A stretch of 64,000 nucleotides of DNA from Leifsonia sp. Leaf336 (lineage in GTDB: Bacteria > Actinomycetota > Actinomycetes > Actinomycetales > Microbacteriaceae), in contig NZ_LMOZ01000001.1 of the NCBI RefSeq assembly GCF_001423695.1, positions 816,443 through 880,442 on the forward strand. The letters run 5' to 3'. Under the pieces are notes generated by a model. It did not search any database and was not told the DNA's origin. It was given only the letters and a program-made list of their open reading frames with translations. How positions within the stretch are numbered: position 1 is the first letter of the stretch; each line of letters opens with the position of its first letter. This document shows positions 1-9,504 of this stretch, piece after piece. Both the position numbers and the translations under genes were made by a program.

Positions 1-482
1 TGATGGTGGGCTCTGCGGGTATCGACACGTCGTTGGTTTCGTCATTGTCAGAAGTCCGTGCGGCTCACGTCTATACGACTGCGGCGTCTCCGGACCAGCT
101 TGCGCCGATCGGTGCCGCTGTCTCCGGGCGCGCAAACCCGAACCCCGGGGTGACGCTGCCGTTGGCCCAGTCGATCGGGGGTGCTCAGGCGCTCAGTGCC
201 GACGGTGACGGTAAGGATTTGCAGCGGGTGGACGGGCACAACCCGATCGGCAAGCCGGGCCATTCGCCGATCGGGTGGATCGGAAACGCGGAACCCTCCG
301 AAGGACACGGCTATTACGACGTAGGCACCCAGTCGCTCTGGAATATGGCTGCAGTCACCACGGGGCGGGTGGACAAGGTCAGTGGTGCGTTGACCGACAC
401 GAGCGAGCAGTCTTCGGAGCACAACCGGTGGGCCCACTGGGACCTCGAGCAACTCTCCCGGTCGCCGGGGTTGGGCCGGTGA
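1..482 (+). CDS. C-terminal part of a DUF1023 alpha/beta hydrolase
   Basis: The reading frame is open through the left edge, so the N-terminus is outside the window; complete codons start at base 3. The visible 159 residues resemble the end of the actinobacterial DUF1023 alpha/beta-hydrolase family: a strand of the form MVGSAG, then HVYTTAASPDQLAPIG, then a conserved tail with GHGYYD and SLWNMA where the family places its last catalytic histidine. The nucleophile region cannot be seen. The stop overlaps the GTG of the next gene (GTGA), so the two are probably translated together. The family's substrate is unknown. Confidence 0.6.
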   Translation, partial: MVGSAGIDTSLVSSLSEVRAAHVYTTAASPDQLAPIGAAVSGRANPNPGVTLPLAQSIGGAQALSADGDGKDLQRVDGHNPIGKPGHSPIGWIGNAEPSEGHGYYDVGTQSLWNMAAVTTGRVDKVSGALTDTSEQSSEHNRWAHWDLEQLSRSPGLGR

Positions 483-1096
483 CCCGCGTTGTCCGTGTTC
501 TGTTGGTGGCGCTTGCTACCAGTTTGGTTCTTGGAGGTTGCACTATGACATCGCATTATCCTGACTCCGGTAAAACGGGGCAGCAGTTGCGTATCGAGAC
601 GATCGAGGCGATGAACGCCGCGATCACGGCCTCGGAGCTTCCGGATGGGTGGGGGCTCGGGCTCCAACCGGAGGCGAAGCAGTGGAACCCAGCCACGGTC
701 GAGTTCATCGGTGAGGGCTGCACCACCCAAGGCAACCGCGGCCAACGCTTTCAGGTTGCTCTCTTTCACGCGCCGGTCGGTGACCCGGTTGCGTTCGCCA
801 CGAAGATGGGGGAGTTCTGGGAAAGCCAGGGATACTCCGTCAGCGTCGTCGGGGGTATCGACATCGACGATGAACACACCACGGATCTTCGCGCTGATCG
901 CGCGGACGGCAGCCTCTACGCAGGCGTGACCGCCATGACGACCCACTTCTATCTCAGCGTCTACTCGGAGTGCTCCACCGATCCCAGCCTGGACAAGTTC
1001 GCGGGCCCGAACGGTTATCGCACCTTCGACGAGTTCGACCCGAATCCCTACAACCCGACCAACAGTCCCAGCGTCACTCCCTACCCTCGGGAGTGA
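479..1096 (+). CDS. Putative secreted lipoprotein
   Basis: A 205-residue protein starting at GTG 479, which overlaps the upstream stop. The N-terminus is a lipoprotein signal: TRVVR, a hydrophobic stretch, then the lipobox LVLGGC with the lipidated cysteine near residue 21. The mature part is soluble, has a GEGCTTQG segment with a likely disulphide cysteine and a second cysteine in YSECS, and ends in an Asn/Pro-rich tail. I do not recognise a named family. It probably sits on the outer face of the membrane and, by overlap, works with the DUF1023 protein. Confidence 0.6.
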   Translation: MTRVVRVLLVALATSLVLGGCTMTSHYPDSGKTGQQLRIETIEAMNAAITASELPDGWGLGLQPEAKQWNPATVEFIGEGCTTQGNRGQRFQVALFHAPVGDPVAFATKMGEFWESQGYSVSVVGGIDIDDEHTTDLRADRADGSLYAGVTAMTTHFYLSVYSECSTDPSLDKFAGPNGYRTFDEFDPNPYNPTNSPSVTPYPRE

Positions 1097-1252
1097 GCGT
1101 GGGGAGGCCGATGAATGCGGTCGTGGTGGTGACTCGCCTCGTTCGGCCTCCGGCCCTCGACTAGGACCTGCCGCCGGAACCATCAACCCCCGAACCAGCG
1201 TGATCTGCACCATACCGTAGCTACTGTTCCCGACGAGAGGATTCCTTGGACC

Positions 1253-1645
1253 ATGACACCCGCATCTGCCGCACTGGAATCGCATCTCGACAGTGAACCC
1301 GCCACGTCGGTGGGCTCGCGGTCACTGCTCGTCGTGGGAGTCTCGTTTTTCGCTGCAGCTGTCTTGGTTTTTCTGGGGGCGCTGTCAACGGGGATGGTCT
1401 ATGACGCCTCCGCGCCGGCGTATGCGCGCCTCAACGCGTTTTTCCTCTCCATTGGAGCGAGCCTGCTTTACTGGCCGCTCCTGCTCGCGAGCATCATTGT
1501 CTGCGGTAACGCGATCGGGAGAGCAACGCGAAAGAGGCTCGCAATCTCGACGATGACGATCTCTTTCGTCTGCCTTCTCCCAGCGACCCTGTGCCTGGCG
1601 GTCACTGTCCTGTGGCTACTGCCGATGTTCATGCACTCGCGCTGA
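1253..1645 (+). CDS. Small hypothetical membrane protein
   Basis: A 130-residue protein with three clear hydrophobic segments (roughly residues 24-46, 62-83 and 95-122) and no recognised domain. ATG 1253 is preceded by GAGAGGATT, a fair ribosome binding site, and a TACTGT -10 box lies at 1222-1227. It ends 11 bases before the convergent paaZ stop. The 156 bases upstream (1097-1252) hold no gene that I can see. Function unknown. Confidence 0.55.
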   Translation: MTPASAALESHLDSEPATSVGSRSLLVVGVSFFAAAVLVFLGALSTGMVYDASAPAYARLNAFFLSIGASLLYWPLLLASIIVCGNAIGRATRKRLAISTMTISFVCLLPATLCLAVTVLWLLPMFMHSR

Positions 1646-1656
1646 AGCGCCACCGC

Positions 1657-3717
1657 CTACTTCGCGACGAGGGTGAGCACGTCGTAGGAGGCGACCAGCT
1701 CGTCGCGCTGGTTCGTGATGCGCGCGTCCCAGCGCACCTCGCCGTAGTCGTCCGTCTCGCGGGGCGTGATCTGCTTGGCCGTCAGGTCGACCCGGATGCT
1801 GTCGCCCGGCGACACCGGCGTCAGGAACCGCAGGTTCTCGAGTCCGTAGTTCGCGAGCACGGGGCCGGGCGCCGGGTCGACGAAGAGGCCCGCCGCCCAC
1901 GACACCAGCAGATAGCCGTGCGCCACACGTCCGGGGAAGAACGGGTTCGCCGCCGCGGCCTCCTCGTCCATGTGCGCATAGAAGGTGTCGCCGGTGAACG
2001 TCGCGAACGTTTCGATGTCGTCGAGGGTGACGCGGCGGGCCCCCGAGCGCACCTGGTCGCCGATCCGGAGCGTCGTGAGCGACTTGCGGAACGGGTGCGG
2101 GCCGTCGGAGTCGGCCGCGGCTCCCGCATGCCAGACGCCGGTGACCGCGGTGAGGAGGTCGGGCGAGCCCTGGATGGCCGTGCGCTGCATGTGGTGCAGC
2201 ACCGCACGGATTCCGCCGAGCTCCTCCCCGCCGCCCGCGCGGCCGGGGCCGCCGTGGACCAGGTGCGGCATCGGCGAGCCATGACCGGTGGAGGTGCGAG
2301 CGTCGTCGCGGTCGAGCAGGAGGATGCGCCCGTTGTAAGCCGCCGTGCCGAGCACGAGCTCCCGCGCGAACTCCGGGTCGTGGGTGGCTGCGCTCGTGAC
2401 GAGCGAGCCGCCGCCGAGGGCGACGAGCTCCGCGGCCTCCGCCGCTGTCGCGTACGGGAGCACGGCCGCGACGGGTCCGAACGCCTCCACCGTGTGCGCC
2501 TCCGGCGTCCGCGCGTCCGCGAAGCGCAGCACGATCGGCGCGAGGAACGCGCCCTCGGGCTCGGCGCCGAGGCTGCCGTCCGCGCGCTTCACGCTCGGCT
2601 GGTCGAGACCTCCGATCGCCAGCTCGCCGCCGGCCGCCACCAGGCGCGTGACCTGTCGCAGCACCTCGGAGCGCTGCTCCCGGGAGGCGAGCGGACCCAT
2701 GGTCACGCCCTCCGCCCGCGGGTCGCCCACGACGACCCGCTCGGCGATCCGGTCGCGCACGGCCGCGAGCACGTCGTCGACGGCTGCCGCCGGGACGATC
2801 GCTCGGCGGATCGCCGTGCACTTCTGGCCGGCCTTGGCCGTCAGCTCGACCACCAGCTGCTTCACGTACGCGTCGAACTCCGGCGTGCCCGCCAGGGCGT
2901 CCGGGCCGAGCACCGAGGCGTTGATCGAGTCCGTCTCACTCGTGAACCGCACGCCACCCGTCTGAACCGAGTCGTGCGCGCGCAGCCGTTCGGCGGTGGA
3001 GGCCGACCCGGTGAATGCGACCAGATCGCCCAGCCGCAAATGGTCGAAGAGGCCCGGGACGCCTCCGCACACCAATTGCAGCGTTCCGGCGGGCAGGAGG
3101 CCCGACTCGACGAGGATGCGCACCATCGCCTCGGCGACGTACGCGGTCGGCGTCGCCGGCTTGGCGAGCGTTGGCATTCCCGCCAGGAACGACGGCGCGA
3201 ACTTCTCCAGCAGTCCCCAGACCGGGAAGTTGAACGCGTTGATCTGCACCGCAACGCCCGGCAGCCGGGTGAAGATGTGCTCGCCGAGGAACGAACCGTC
3301 CTTCGACAGCGGCTCGAGGGCCCCGTCGATCAGGACCTGGGCGTTGGGCAGCTCGCGGCGACCCTTCGAGGAGTACGTGAACATCGCGCCGATGCCGCCG
3401 TCGACGTCGATCCAGGAGTCGGCCTTGGTCGCGCCGGCACGCGCGGAGAGGTCGTAGAGCTCCTGCTTGCGCTCGGTCAGCACCTGCGCCATCTGCTTGA
3501 GCAGCACGGCGCGCTGGTGGAAGGTCAGCTCGCCGAGGGAGGCCTGACCCACGGTGCGGGCGTACTCGAGCGCTCCGGCCAAGTCGGCGCCGGCGGCGTT
3601 GACGCGGGCGACGAGCTCGCCGGTGGAGGCGTCGCGCACCTCCGCGGCGCCGTCGTCGGCGCCGCTGTCAGATGCGGGGCTCCACCACTGATCGCGCAGG
3701 TAGCTGGGCAGACTCAT
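1657..3717 (-). CDS. paaZ: PaaZ bifunctional aldehyde dehydrogenase / oxepin-CoA hydrolase
   Basis: A 686-residue protein with the two-domain layout of PaaZ. The first ~530 residues are an aldehyde dehydrogenase with FTSETDS and the catalytic cysteine in AGQKCTAI. The last ~150 are a MaoC-like hot-dog hydratase with FTGDTFYAHMDEEAA and the histidine of RVAHGYLLVSW. In phenylacetate catabolism PaaZ opens the oxepin-CoA ring and oxidises the resulting semialdehyde in the cytoplasm. The ATG at 3717 (MSLPSYLRDQ) was chosen because GGGAGG precedes it. The paaABCDE epoxidase genes and paaK are not in the window. Confidence 0.9.
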   Translation of the reverse strand: MSLPSYLRDQWWSPASDSGADDGAAEVRDASTGELVARVNAAGADLAGALEYARTVGQASLGELTFHQRAVLLKQMAQVLTERKQELYDLSARAGATKADSWIDVDGGIGAMFTYSSKGRRELPNAQVLIDGALEPLSKDGSFLGEHIFTRLPGVAVQINAFNFPVWGLLEKFAPSFLAGMPTLAKPATPTAYVAEAMVRILVESGLLPAGTLQLVCGGVPGLFDHLRLGDLVAFTGSASTAERLRAHDSVQTGGVRFTSETDSINASVLGPDALAGTPEFDAYVKQLVVELTAKAGQKCTAIRRAIVPAAAVDDVLAAVRDRIAERVVVGDPRAEGVTMGPLASREQRSEVLRQVTRLVAAGGELAIGGLDQPSVKRADGSLGAEPEGAFLAPIVLRFADARTPEAHTVEAFGPVAAVLPYATAAEAAELVALGGGSLVTSAATHDPEFARELVLGTAAYNGRILLLDRDDARTSTGHGSPMPHLVHGGPGRAGGGEELGGIRAVLHHMQRTAIQGSPDLLTAVTGVWHAGAAADSDGPHPFRKSLTTLRIGDQVRSGARRVTLDDIETFATFTGDTFYAHMDEEAAAANPFFPGRVAHGYLLVSWAAGLFVDPAPGPVLANYGLENLRFLTPVSPGDSIRVDLTAKQITPRETDDYGEVRWDARITNQRDELVASYDVLTLVAK

Positions 3718-3753
3718 TCGGTACCTCCCGGGAGGACAGGGGCCGGTGGCACG

Positions 3754-3759
3754 TAGGCT
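3754..3759 (+). promoter_or_regulatory. -10 box TAGGCT of a leaderless start
   Basis: TAGGCT lies 6 bases before the GTG at 3766. This is the spacing expected when transcription starts at the start codon, as is common in actinobacteria. No good ribosome binding site sits next to this GTG. Confidence 0.5.
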
Positions 3760-3765
3760 GGTGCC

Positions 3766-4170
3766 GTGGCCGATGAAGACTGGACGATCGAGCTCGGCGA
3801 GCTCGACGAGAAGATGGGCGTTCGCATCCTGGAGCAGTCGGCGCAGCGCGTCGTGGCGACGATGCCGGTGGAGGGCAACCGCCAGTCGTTCGGGCTGCTG
3901 CACGGCGGCGCTTCGGTGGCGTTCGCGGAGGCGTTGGGTTCGTGGGCGGCGGTCATCCACGCCGGGCCGGGCCGCAGTGCCGTGGGGCTGGACATCAACG
4001 CCACGCACCACCGGTCGGCCCGCAGCGGGCTGGTGACCGGTGTCGCGACGGCGATCCGCCTGGGCCGCACGGTGACGTCGCACGAGGTCGTGGTGTCCGA
4101 CGAGGACGGCAACCGGCTCTGCACCGCACGAATCACGAACCTCATCGTGGACGCTCCGGAGCGCGGCTGA
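3766..4170 (+). CDS. paaI: PaaI-like hot-dog acyl-CoA thioesterase
   Basis: A 134-residue single hot-dog domain protein. It has the family signature SFGLLHGGASVAFAEALGS (catalytic acidic residue in the FAEAL helix) and VGLDINATHHR. PaaI-type enzymes release CoA from stalled hydroxyphenylacetyl-CoA intermediates and so protect the CoA pool. The gene runs opposite to its neighbours: it diverges from paaZ across 48 bases and its 3' end overlaps the end of the hydroxyacyl-CoA dehydrogenase gene by 29 bases. The GTG start fits a leaderless transcript. Confidence 0.85.
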   Translation: MADEDWTIELGELDEKMGVRILEQSAQRVVATMPVEGNRQSFGLLHGGASVAFAEALGSWAAVIHAGPGRSAVGLDINATHHRSARSGLVTGVATAIRLGRTVTSHEVVVSDEDGNRLCTARITNLIVDAPERG

Positions 4171-5053
4171 CATCGGCGCCGGCGCCTCCGCCCGTCTCGT
4201 CGCTCCAGTCGTAGAACCCCCGTCCCGACTTGCGGCCGAGCAGGCCCTCGGCGACCATCTGCCGCAGCAGTGCGGGAGGCTCGAAGCGCGGCCCGAGTTC
4301 GTTCGCGAGATACTCGGCGATGTCGAGCCGCACGTCCAGCCCGACGATGTCGGTCAGCCGCAGTGGGCCGACCGGGTGCTTGTAGCCGAGGGTCATCGCT
4401 GCGTCGATGTCCTCGGGGGAGGCGACGCCCTCCTCCACCATCCGCACGGCCTCCAGGCCGAGCAGCACGCCGAGGCGCGATGACGCGAAGCCGGGGGAGT
4501 CGCGCACGACGATCGGGGTCTTGCCGAGGGCTGCGACCCAGCCGGTGGCGAGTTCGACGGCGCTCGGCGCGGTCGCGGAGCCGGACACGACCTCCACGAG
4601 CGCGGAGGCGGGCACCGGGTTGAAGAAGTGCATGCCGAGGAACGCGCCCGGCCGCTGCAGCCCGGCGGCGAGGGCGTCGATCGACAGCGAGGACGTGTTG
4701 CTGGCGAGCACGGCGAGGGGTTCCAGCAGCTCCTCTGCGCGCTGCAGCGCCTCGCGCTTGAGGTCGGGCAGCTCGGGCACGGCCTCCACGACCAGGTCGC
4801 AGCCGCGGAGGGCGTCCCAGTCGATGGTCGTGACGATCCGATCGGGCTCCGGCGCGACGGTGCCGCGGAGGACGCTGCCCTCCACGGCGGCGAGCACGCG
4901 GTCGCGGGCCGCGGAGGCCGAGGCGGCGTCGCGCTCCACGACCGCGACGTTGGCGCCCGCCATGAGGAAGGCGTGCGCGATGCCCGCGCCCATCCGGCCT
5001 CCGCCGAGTACGCCGACTCGGCCCGGGATGCCGCCGCTGTCCTCCGCGTTCAT
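4142..5053 (-). CDS. paaH: 3-hydroxyacyl-CoA dehydrogenase (PaaH-like)
   Basis: A 303-residue NAD-dependent dehydrogenase. The N-terminal Rossmann fold has VGVLGGGRMGAGIA, followed by VVEAVPE and LASNTSSLSI. The catalytic histidine is in GMHFFNPVP and the C-terminal dimerisation domain includes GYKHPVGPLRLTDIVGLD. It oxidises 3-hydroxyadipyl-CoA-type intermediates to 3-oxoacyl-CoA. The start overlaps the upstream enoyl-CoA hydratase stop (ATGA), so the two are coupled. PaaH in this context is inferred; a general beta-oxidation FadB2-type dehydrogenase would look the same. Confidence 0.85.
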   Translation of the reverse strand: MNAEDSGGIPGRVGVLGGGRMGAGIAHAFLMAGANVAVVERDAASASAARDRVLAAVEGSVLRGTVAPEPDRIVTTIDWDALRGCDLVVEAVPELPDLKREALQRAEELLEPLAVLASNTSSLSIDALAAGLQRPGAFLGMHFFNPVPASALVEVVSGSATAPSAVELATGWVAALGKTPIVVRDSPGFASSRLGVLLGLEAVRMVEEGVASPEDIDAAMTLGYKHPVGPLRLTDIVGLDVRLDIAEYLANELGPRFEPPALLRQMVAEGLLGRKSGRGFYDWSDETGGGAGADVSRAPERPR

Positions 5054-5790
5054 CGCTTCCTCCGCTCCAGGAACGCCGTCATCCGTCGGTGCTTCTCCTC
5101 CGATTCGAAGAGCACGGCCTGCGCCTCCTGCTCCGCGGCCGGATGCTCGGCGAGCGGCGCCCGCAGGACGCGCTTGGTGTACTGCGTCGCGAGCGGGTCG
5201 TTCGCGGCGATCCGGTCGGCCAGCGCGTGCGCCCCGGCGAGGAGCTCGTCCGGCGCGAACAGGTCGCTCACCAGGCCCGCGGCGAGCGCCTCCTCGCCGG
5301 TGAGCACGCGCCCGGCCATCGTCATCTCGGCGGCGAGCGGGTGGCCGACGAGCCGGGGGAGGCGCCAGAGAGCGCCCGCGGCCGCGATGATTCCCAGCGA
5401 GGTCTCCGGGTTGCCGATGCGCAGGCGCGGGGTGCCGATCCGGAAGTCGGCCGCATAGGCGAGCTCGGCGCCGCCGCCCAGTGCGTAGCCGTCGAGGGCG
5501 GCGATGACGGGCATCGGCAGCTCGGCGATGCGGGTGAACACGCTCGCGTTGATGCTGCGGCGGGCGTCCGCGGCCGTGCGTTCGCGCAGCTCGGCGATGT
5601 CGGCACCGGAGGCGAAGACCCCCTCCGAGCCGGCGAGGATGAGGAGGCGCGGCTCGCGCTCGAGCCGTTCGCAGACCGCGTGGAGGTCATCGACCATCCG
5701 CTGGTCGATCGCGTTCCGGCGCTCTGGCCGGTCGAGGGTCACGACCACGCGGTCGGCGAGCTCGGTCACGAGCAGGGTCTCGGTCGTCAC
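5050..5790 (-). CDS. Enoyl-CoA hydratase/isomerase (PaaF/PaaG-like)
   Basis: A crotonase-fold protein of 246 residues. It shows RPERRNAID near the N-terminus, the first oxyanion-hole segment FASGADIAEL and the second ALDGYALGGGAELAYAADFRIG, with the acidic residue of the GNPETSLGI loop. I place the start at GTG 5790 because GGGAG precedes it by 6 bases. An in-frame GTG at 5832 that overlaps the thiolase stop (GTGA) would add 14 residues and is possible. It hydrates an unsaturated acyl-CoA between the PaaZ and dehydrogenase steps, or isomerises the ring epoxide if it is PaaG. Confidence 0.8.
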   Translation of the reverse strand: MTTETLLVTELADRVVVTLDRPERRNAIDQRMVDDLHAVCERLEREPRLLILAGSEGVFASGADIAELRERTAADARRSINASVFTRIAELPMPVIAALDGYALGGGAELAYAADFRIGTPRLRIGNPETSLGIIAAAGALWRLPRLVGHPLAAEMTMAGRVLTGEEALAAGLVSDLFAPDELLAGAHALADRIAANDPLATQYTKRVLRAPLAEHPAAEQEAQAVLFESEEKHRRMTAFLERRKR

Positions 5791-5828
5791 AGGGTCTCCC
5801 AGTCGGTTCGCGGGGCTCCGGTCGGCGC

Positions 5829-7013
<1,185 letters not shown>

Positions 7014-7036
7014 CGCAGCTCCTTCGAATGCGAATT

Positions 7037-7053
7037 ACCGAACGAACGTTCAG
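7037..7053. promoter_or_regulatory. Candidate TetR-family (PaaR-like) operator
   Basis: ACCGAACGAACGTTCAG contains the 8-bp perfect palindrome GAACGTTC (7044-7051) and resembles the CGAACG/CGTTCG half-sites of actinobacterial TetR regulators of paa and fatty-acid genes. It lies 24 bases before the thiolase start, where it could block transcription. No paaR gene is in the window. The functional link is inferred. Confidence 0.4.
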
Positions 7054-8250
7054 CTAGTAAATAGTCGCAGAACCCTGCCGGTCGGGCAAGCGACGCGCAC
7101 GCGACGCGAGTTCCGACGACGTCACGACGAACGCCAGGATGAGCACCCCGCAGCCGACGGCGACCGCGGCCGGCAGCCACAGGGCGGCCACCGCCAGCAA
7201 CGCGGGGAGCGCCACGGCCGGGATCGCCCAGCGCAGCACGCGCCCCCACGGGTCGCCGTAGCGGCGGGCGATGATCGCGTTCGTCAGGTAGAACAGGGCG
7301 ATGCCGCCGCCGAGCGAGACCGCGAGCGCGGCGGGCAGCGGCTCGGCGGGGCGTGCGATCGCCTCGGCCAGGGCCCCCGAGAGCGCGGTGACACCCGCGA
7401 GAAGCAGGAAGGGGAGGAAGCCGACGGTGTCGCGGATCCCGCGGGCGTCGCCGGCCTCCAGCAGGTTCTCGAGCCCGCTCGTCATGGCGTCGACGCCGTA
7501 GAGGAAGAAGGACCACGCGAGCCCGGCCGTCAGCAGCAGCGCCAGTGCGCCGACGATCCCGGCCGCGAGCGTCCAGGCGTCGCTGACCGCCGCCACGATG
7601 CTGAGGACCGACTCACCCAGCACGATGATGACGAGGAGGCCGAACCGCTCCGACAGATGCTCCACGTTCATCCGGTCGAGGGCCAGGGAGGACCACGCGC
7701 CCGACGTCACCGTGAGGAGGACGATCTCGATCACGATCGCCACGGTCCACAGCACGTAGATCGCCGGAGCCGGCAGGGCGATCGAGACGAGCCAGAGCAC
7801 CGCCGTCACCCCGTTGTAGGCGACGATCCGCACGCGGGAGGCGGTGCCGTTCGCCCACGACATCCGGATCCAGATCGCGAGCAGGAGGACCCGCAGCACG
7901 GAATTGCCCGCGGCGAACAGCCAGGCGCGGTCGCCCACGGCCTCCGGAGCCGCGACCGCCAGCGCACCGACCGCGAACATCGCGATCAGCATCACGATCG
8001 AGAGCCTCCGCGCGCTCAGCTGCGGCGAGACGTCCACGACGAAGGTCAGGTTGACCCACGACCACCAGACCGACGCGAACAGGGCGACGAAGATCGCGAG
8101 CGTCCCGAACGACGGATGCACGTGGAGGCCGTGCGCCAGCTGCCCGACGAGCGCGACGAAGACCAGGTCGAAGAACAGCTCCATCCAGTGCGCACGCGAC
8201 GGGTCGCGGTCGGCGGCGACGGGAGGCCGGGGGAGCGAGAGCGAGCTCAT
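7054..8250 (-). CDS. ltrA: Low temperature requirement protein A (LtrA) family membrane protein
   Basis: A 398-residue polytopic membrane protein. It begins with the family signature WMELFFDLVFVALVGQLAH and has about ten to twelve hydrophobic helices, with SERFGLLVIIVLGES in the middle, a hallmark of LtrA proteins. LtrA was named from a Listeria cold-growth mutant; its biochemical role is unknown. The start overlaps the stop of the small upstream membrane gene (ATGA). The stop lies next to the paaJ operator. Confidence 0.85.
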   Translation of the reverse strand: MSSLSLPRPPVAADRDPSRAHWMELFFDLVFVALVGQLAHGLHVHPSFGTLAIFVALFASVWWSWVNLTFVVDVSPQLSARRLSIVMLIAMFAVGALAVAAPEAVGDRAWLFAAGNSVLRVLLLAIWIRMSWANGTASRVRIVAYNGVTAVLWLVSIALPAPAIYVLWTVAIVIEIVLLTVTSGAWSSLALDRMNVEHLSERFGLLVIIVLGESVLSIVAAVSDAWTLAAGIVGALALLLTAGLAWSFFLYGVDAMTSGLENLLEAGDARGIRDTVGFLPFLLLAGVTALSGALAEAIARPAEPLPAALAVSLGGGIALFYLTNAIIARRYGDPWGRVLRWAIPAVALPALLAVAALWLPAAVAVGCGVLILAFVVTSSELASRARRLPDRQGSATIY

Positions 8251-8486
8251 CGCGCCCGGCCGGCGGCGAGGAACGCGTCGACGGCGCTGCGGACCCGCTC
8301 GTCGTCGGCGTAGCCCGCGAGCGAGATGCCGGCGAGGGCGCTCCAGGCGGCGGGCGTCGTGAGCGCTGCGGCGCGGGCCCGGTCGTTCTGCAGGCGGGAG
8401 GCGCGCACGATGACGGCGCCCACGGCGAGGGCGAGGGCGAGAGCGACCACGAACGAGGCGAGGACGACGACGATGGTGGTGCTCAT
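8247..8486 (-). CDS. Small single-span membrane protein
   Basis: A 79-residue protein starting MSTTIVVVLASF, with one strong hydrophobic helix (residues 3-27) and a cytoplasmic-looking tail. Both ends overlap their neighbours by four bases (ATGA with the gene before, ATGA with ltrA after), which is the best evidence that it is real. No domain is recognised. A longer in-frame extension upstream exists but would run inside the neighbouring gene and has no support. Confidence 0.55.
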   Translation of the reverse strand: MSTTIVVVLASFVVALALALAVGAVIVRASRLQNDRARAAALTTPAAWSALAGISLAGYADDERVRSAVDAFLAAGRAR

Positions 8487-8905
8487 GAGGGCGCCCCTGA
8501 CGGCGGCCGCCCCTGCGGCTCCGAAGGAGGCGCCGGACGGAGCGCGAGCAGTTCGGCGAGCAGCCCCTGCGCCAGCACGAACGTGCGCTGGGAGCGCCGG
8601 GCGAGCAGGTAGAAGACCCCGCCGCTGAGCATCGTCACCATCCCCGCCACGAGCACCCACAACCAGGCGGCCACCGGGACCGGGTTCACCGCGGGGTTCG
8701 ATTGCAGCACCGGGACGACGAGCGACAGGATGACGCCGGACCCGGCGGCCGCCAGCGCCTTCGCCAACGTCATCGTGTGTTCGTACCTCCACGTCAGCGC
8801 GACGGTCAGTCCGTCGACGGCGGCGCGCTCGTCCAGCCGCGCGATCGCCAGCAGGTCGGCGATCGTGAGCTCCGACGTGAGCGTGCCCGTGCGAGGGTTC
8901 GCCAT
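8483..8905 (-). CDS. Hypothetical two-span membrane protein
   Basis: A 140-residue protein with a soluble N-terminal half (ELTIADLLAIARLDERAAVDG) and hydrophobic segments around residues 47-67 and 78-100, then a Pro-rich tail. I do not recognise the family. A TACGCT -10 box lies 6 bases before the ATG, so the mRNA is probably leaderless. It is the first gene of a three-gene unit ending with ltrA. Confidence 0.55.
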   Translation of the reverse strand: MANPRTGTLTSELTIADLLAIARLDERAAVDGLTVALTWRYEHTMTLAKALAAAGSGVILSLVVPVLQSNPAVNPVPVAAWLWVLVAGMVTMLSGGVFYLLARRSQRTFVLAQGLLAELLALRPAPPSEPQGRPPSGAPS

Positions 8906-8911
8906 AGCGCG

Positions 8912-8917
8912 AGCGTA
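8912..8917 (-). promoter_or_regulatory. -10 box TACGCT of a leaderless start
   Basis: Read on the minus strand, TACGCT is followed by 6 bases and then ATG (8905-8903). This fits the window's leaderless promoter pattern and would drive the membrane-protein/ltrA unit. Confidence 0.45.
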
Positions 8918-8948
8918 GCGAGCGGTGCGGGGTCGCGCACCAGTGGGG

Positions 8949-9377
8949 CTACCTCAGGTCGTGATCCTCGAACACCAGCGACGTCTTCGTGTCGCGCACC
9001 GACGGGATGCTGGTGAGCTCCTCCAGCACCACTCGGCGGAGGTCCTCGTTGTCGCGGGCGCGCACCAGCAGGATCACGTCGAAGTCGCCGCCGACCAGTG
9101 CGAAATGCTCGACCTCCGGGATACCGCGCAGCCGTTCGCGCAGGTCGTGCCAGTCCGCCTGCTCCACACGCATCGTCACGTAGGCCGACGAGGCCCGTCC
9201 GGAGCGGCGGGGGTCGACCTTGGCCGTGAAGCCCGTGATGACTCCGTCCTCCACAAGGCGGGAGACCCGCGCGTAGGCGTTGGCGCGCGAGACGTGCGCG
9301 GCCTCCGCAACGGCGGTGATGGAGGCTCGGCCGTCCGCCCGAAGGGCGTCCACGATCCGGGAGTCGATGTCGTCCAT
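8949..9377 (-). CDS. Lrp/AsnC family transcriptional regulator
   Basis: A 142-residue regulator. The winged helix-turn-helix is at the N-terminus (DDIDSRIVDALRADGRAS ... VSRANAYARVSRLVEDGVITG), followed by a RAM-type ligand-binding domain (VEHFALVGGDFDVILLV). The ATG at 9377 is the start that gives the usual family N-terminus. It is divergent from the branched-chain dehydrogenase operon, a common arrangement in actinobacteria (as with BkdR/PdhR-type Lrp proteins), so it probably controls that operon in response to an amino acid or 2-oxoacid. Confidence 0.85.
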   Translation of the reverse strand: MDDIDSRIVDALRADGRASITAVAEAAHVSRANAYARVSRLVEDGVITGFTAKVDPRRSGRASSAYVTMRVEQADWHDLRERLRGIPEVEHFALVGGDFDVILLVRARDNEDLRRVVLEELTSIPSVRDTKTSLVFEDHDLR

Positions 9378-9396
9378 GGTGGAAGACAGTTTGACA

Positions 9397-9494
9397 TCGA
9401 AAGACCGCCCGCGCACCCGTTCGTCTCAAAACTCGGGGACAGGTGGCAAACCGGGTCCAGCGAAGTCATCCTGATGATCAGCGACGTCTTTCGA
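9397..9494. promoter_or_regulatory. Inverted repeat in the regulator/dehydrogenase intergenic region
   Basis: TCGAAAGAC (9397-9405) and its exact reverse complement GTCTTTCGA (9486-9494) flank the 127-base divergent region. The second copy overlaps the E1 alpha ribosome binding site. They could be paired Lrp/AsnC binding sites; binding is inferred from position only. Confidence 0.35.
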
Positions 9495-9504
9495 AGGAGA
9501 ACAG

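Noticed and set aside
1591..3756. A 721-codon open frame on the plus strand opposite paaZ
   Set aside because: It is the antisense shadow of a G+C-rich gene: Arg/His/Asp-rich, no domain, and it lies wholly opposite an intact paaZ.
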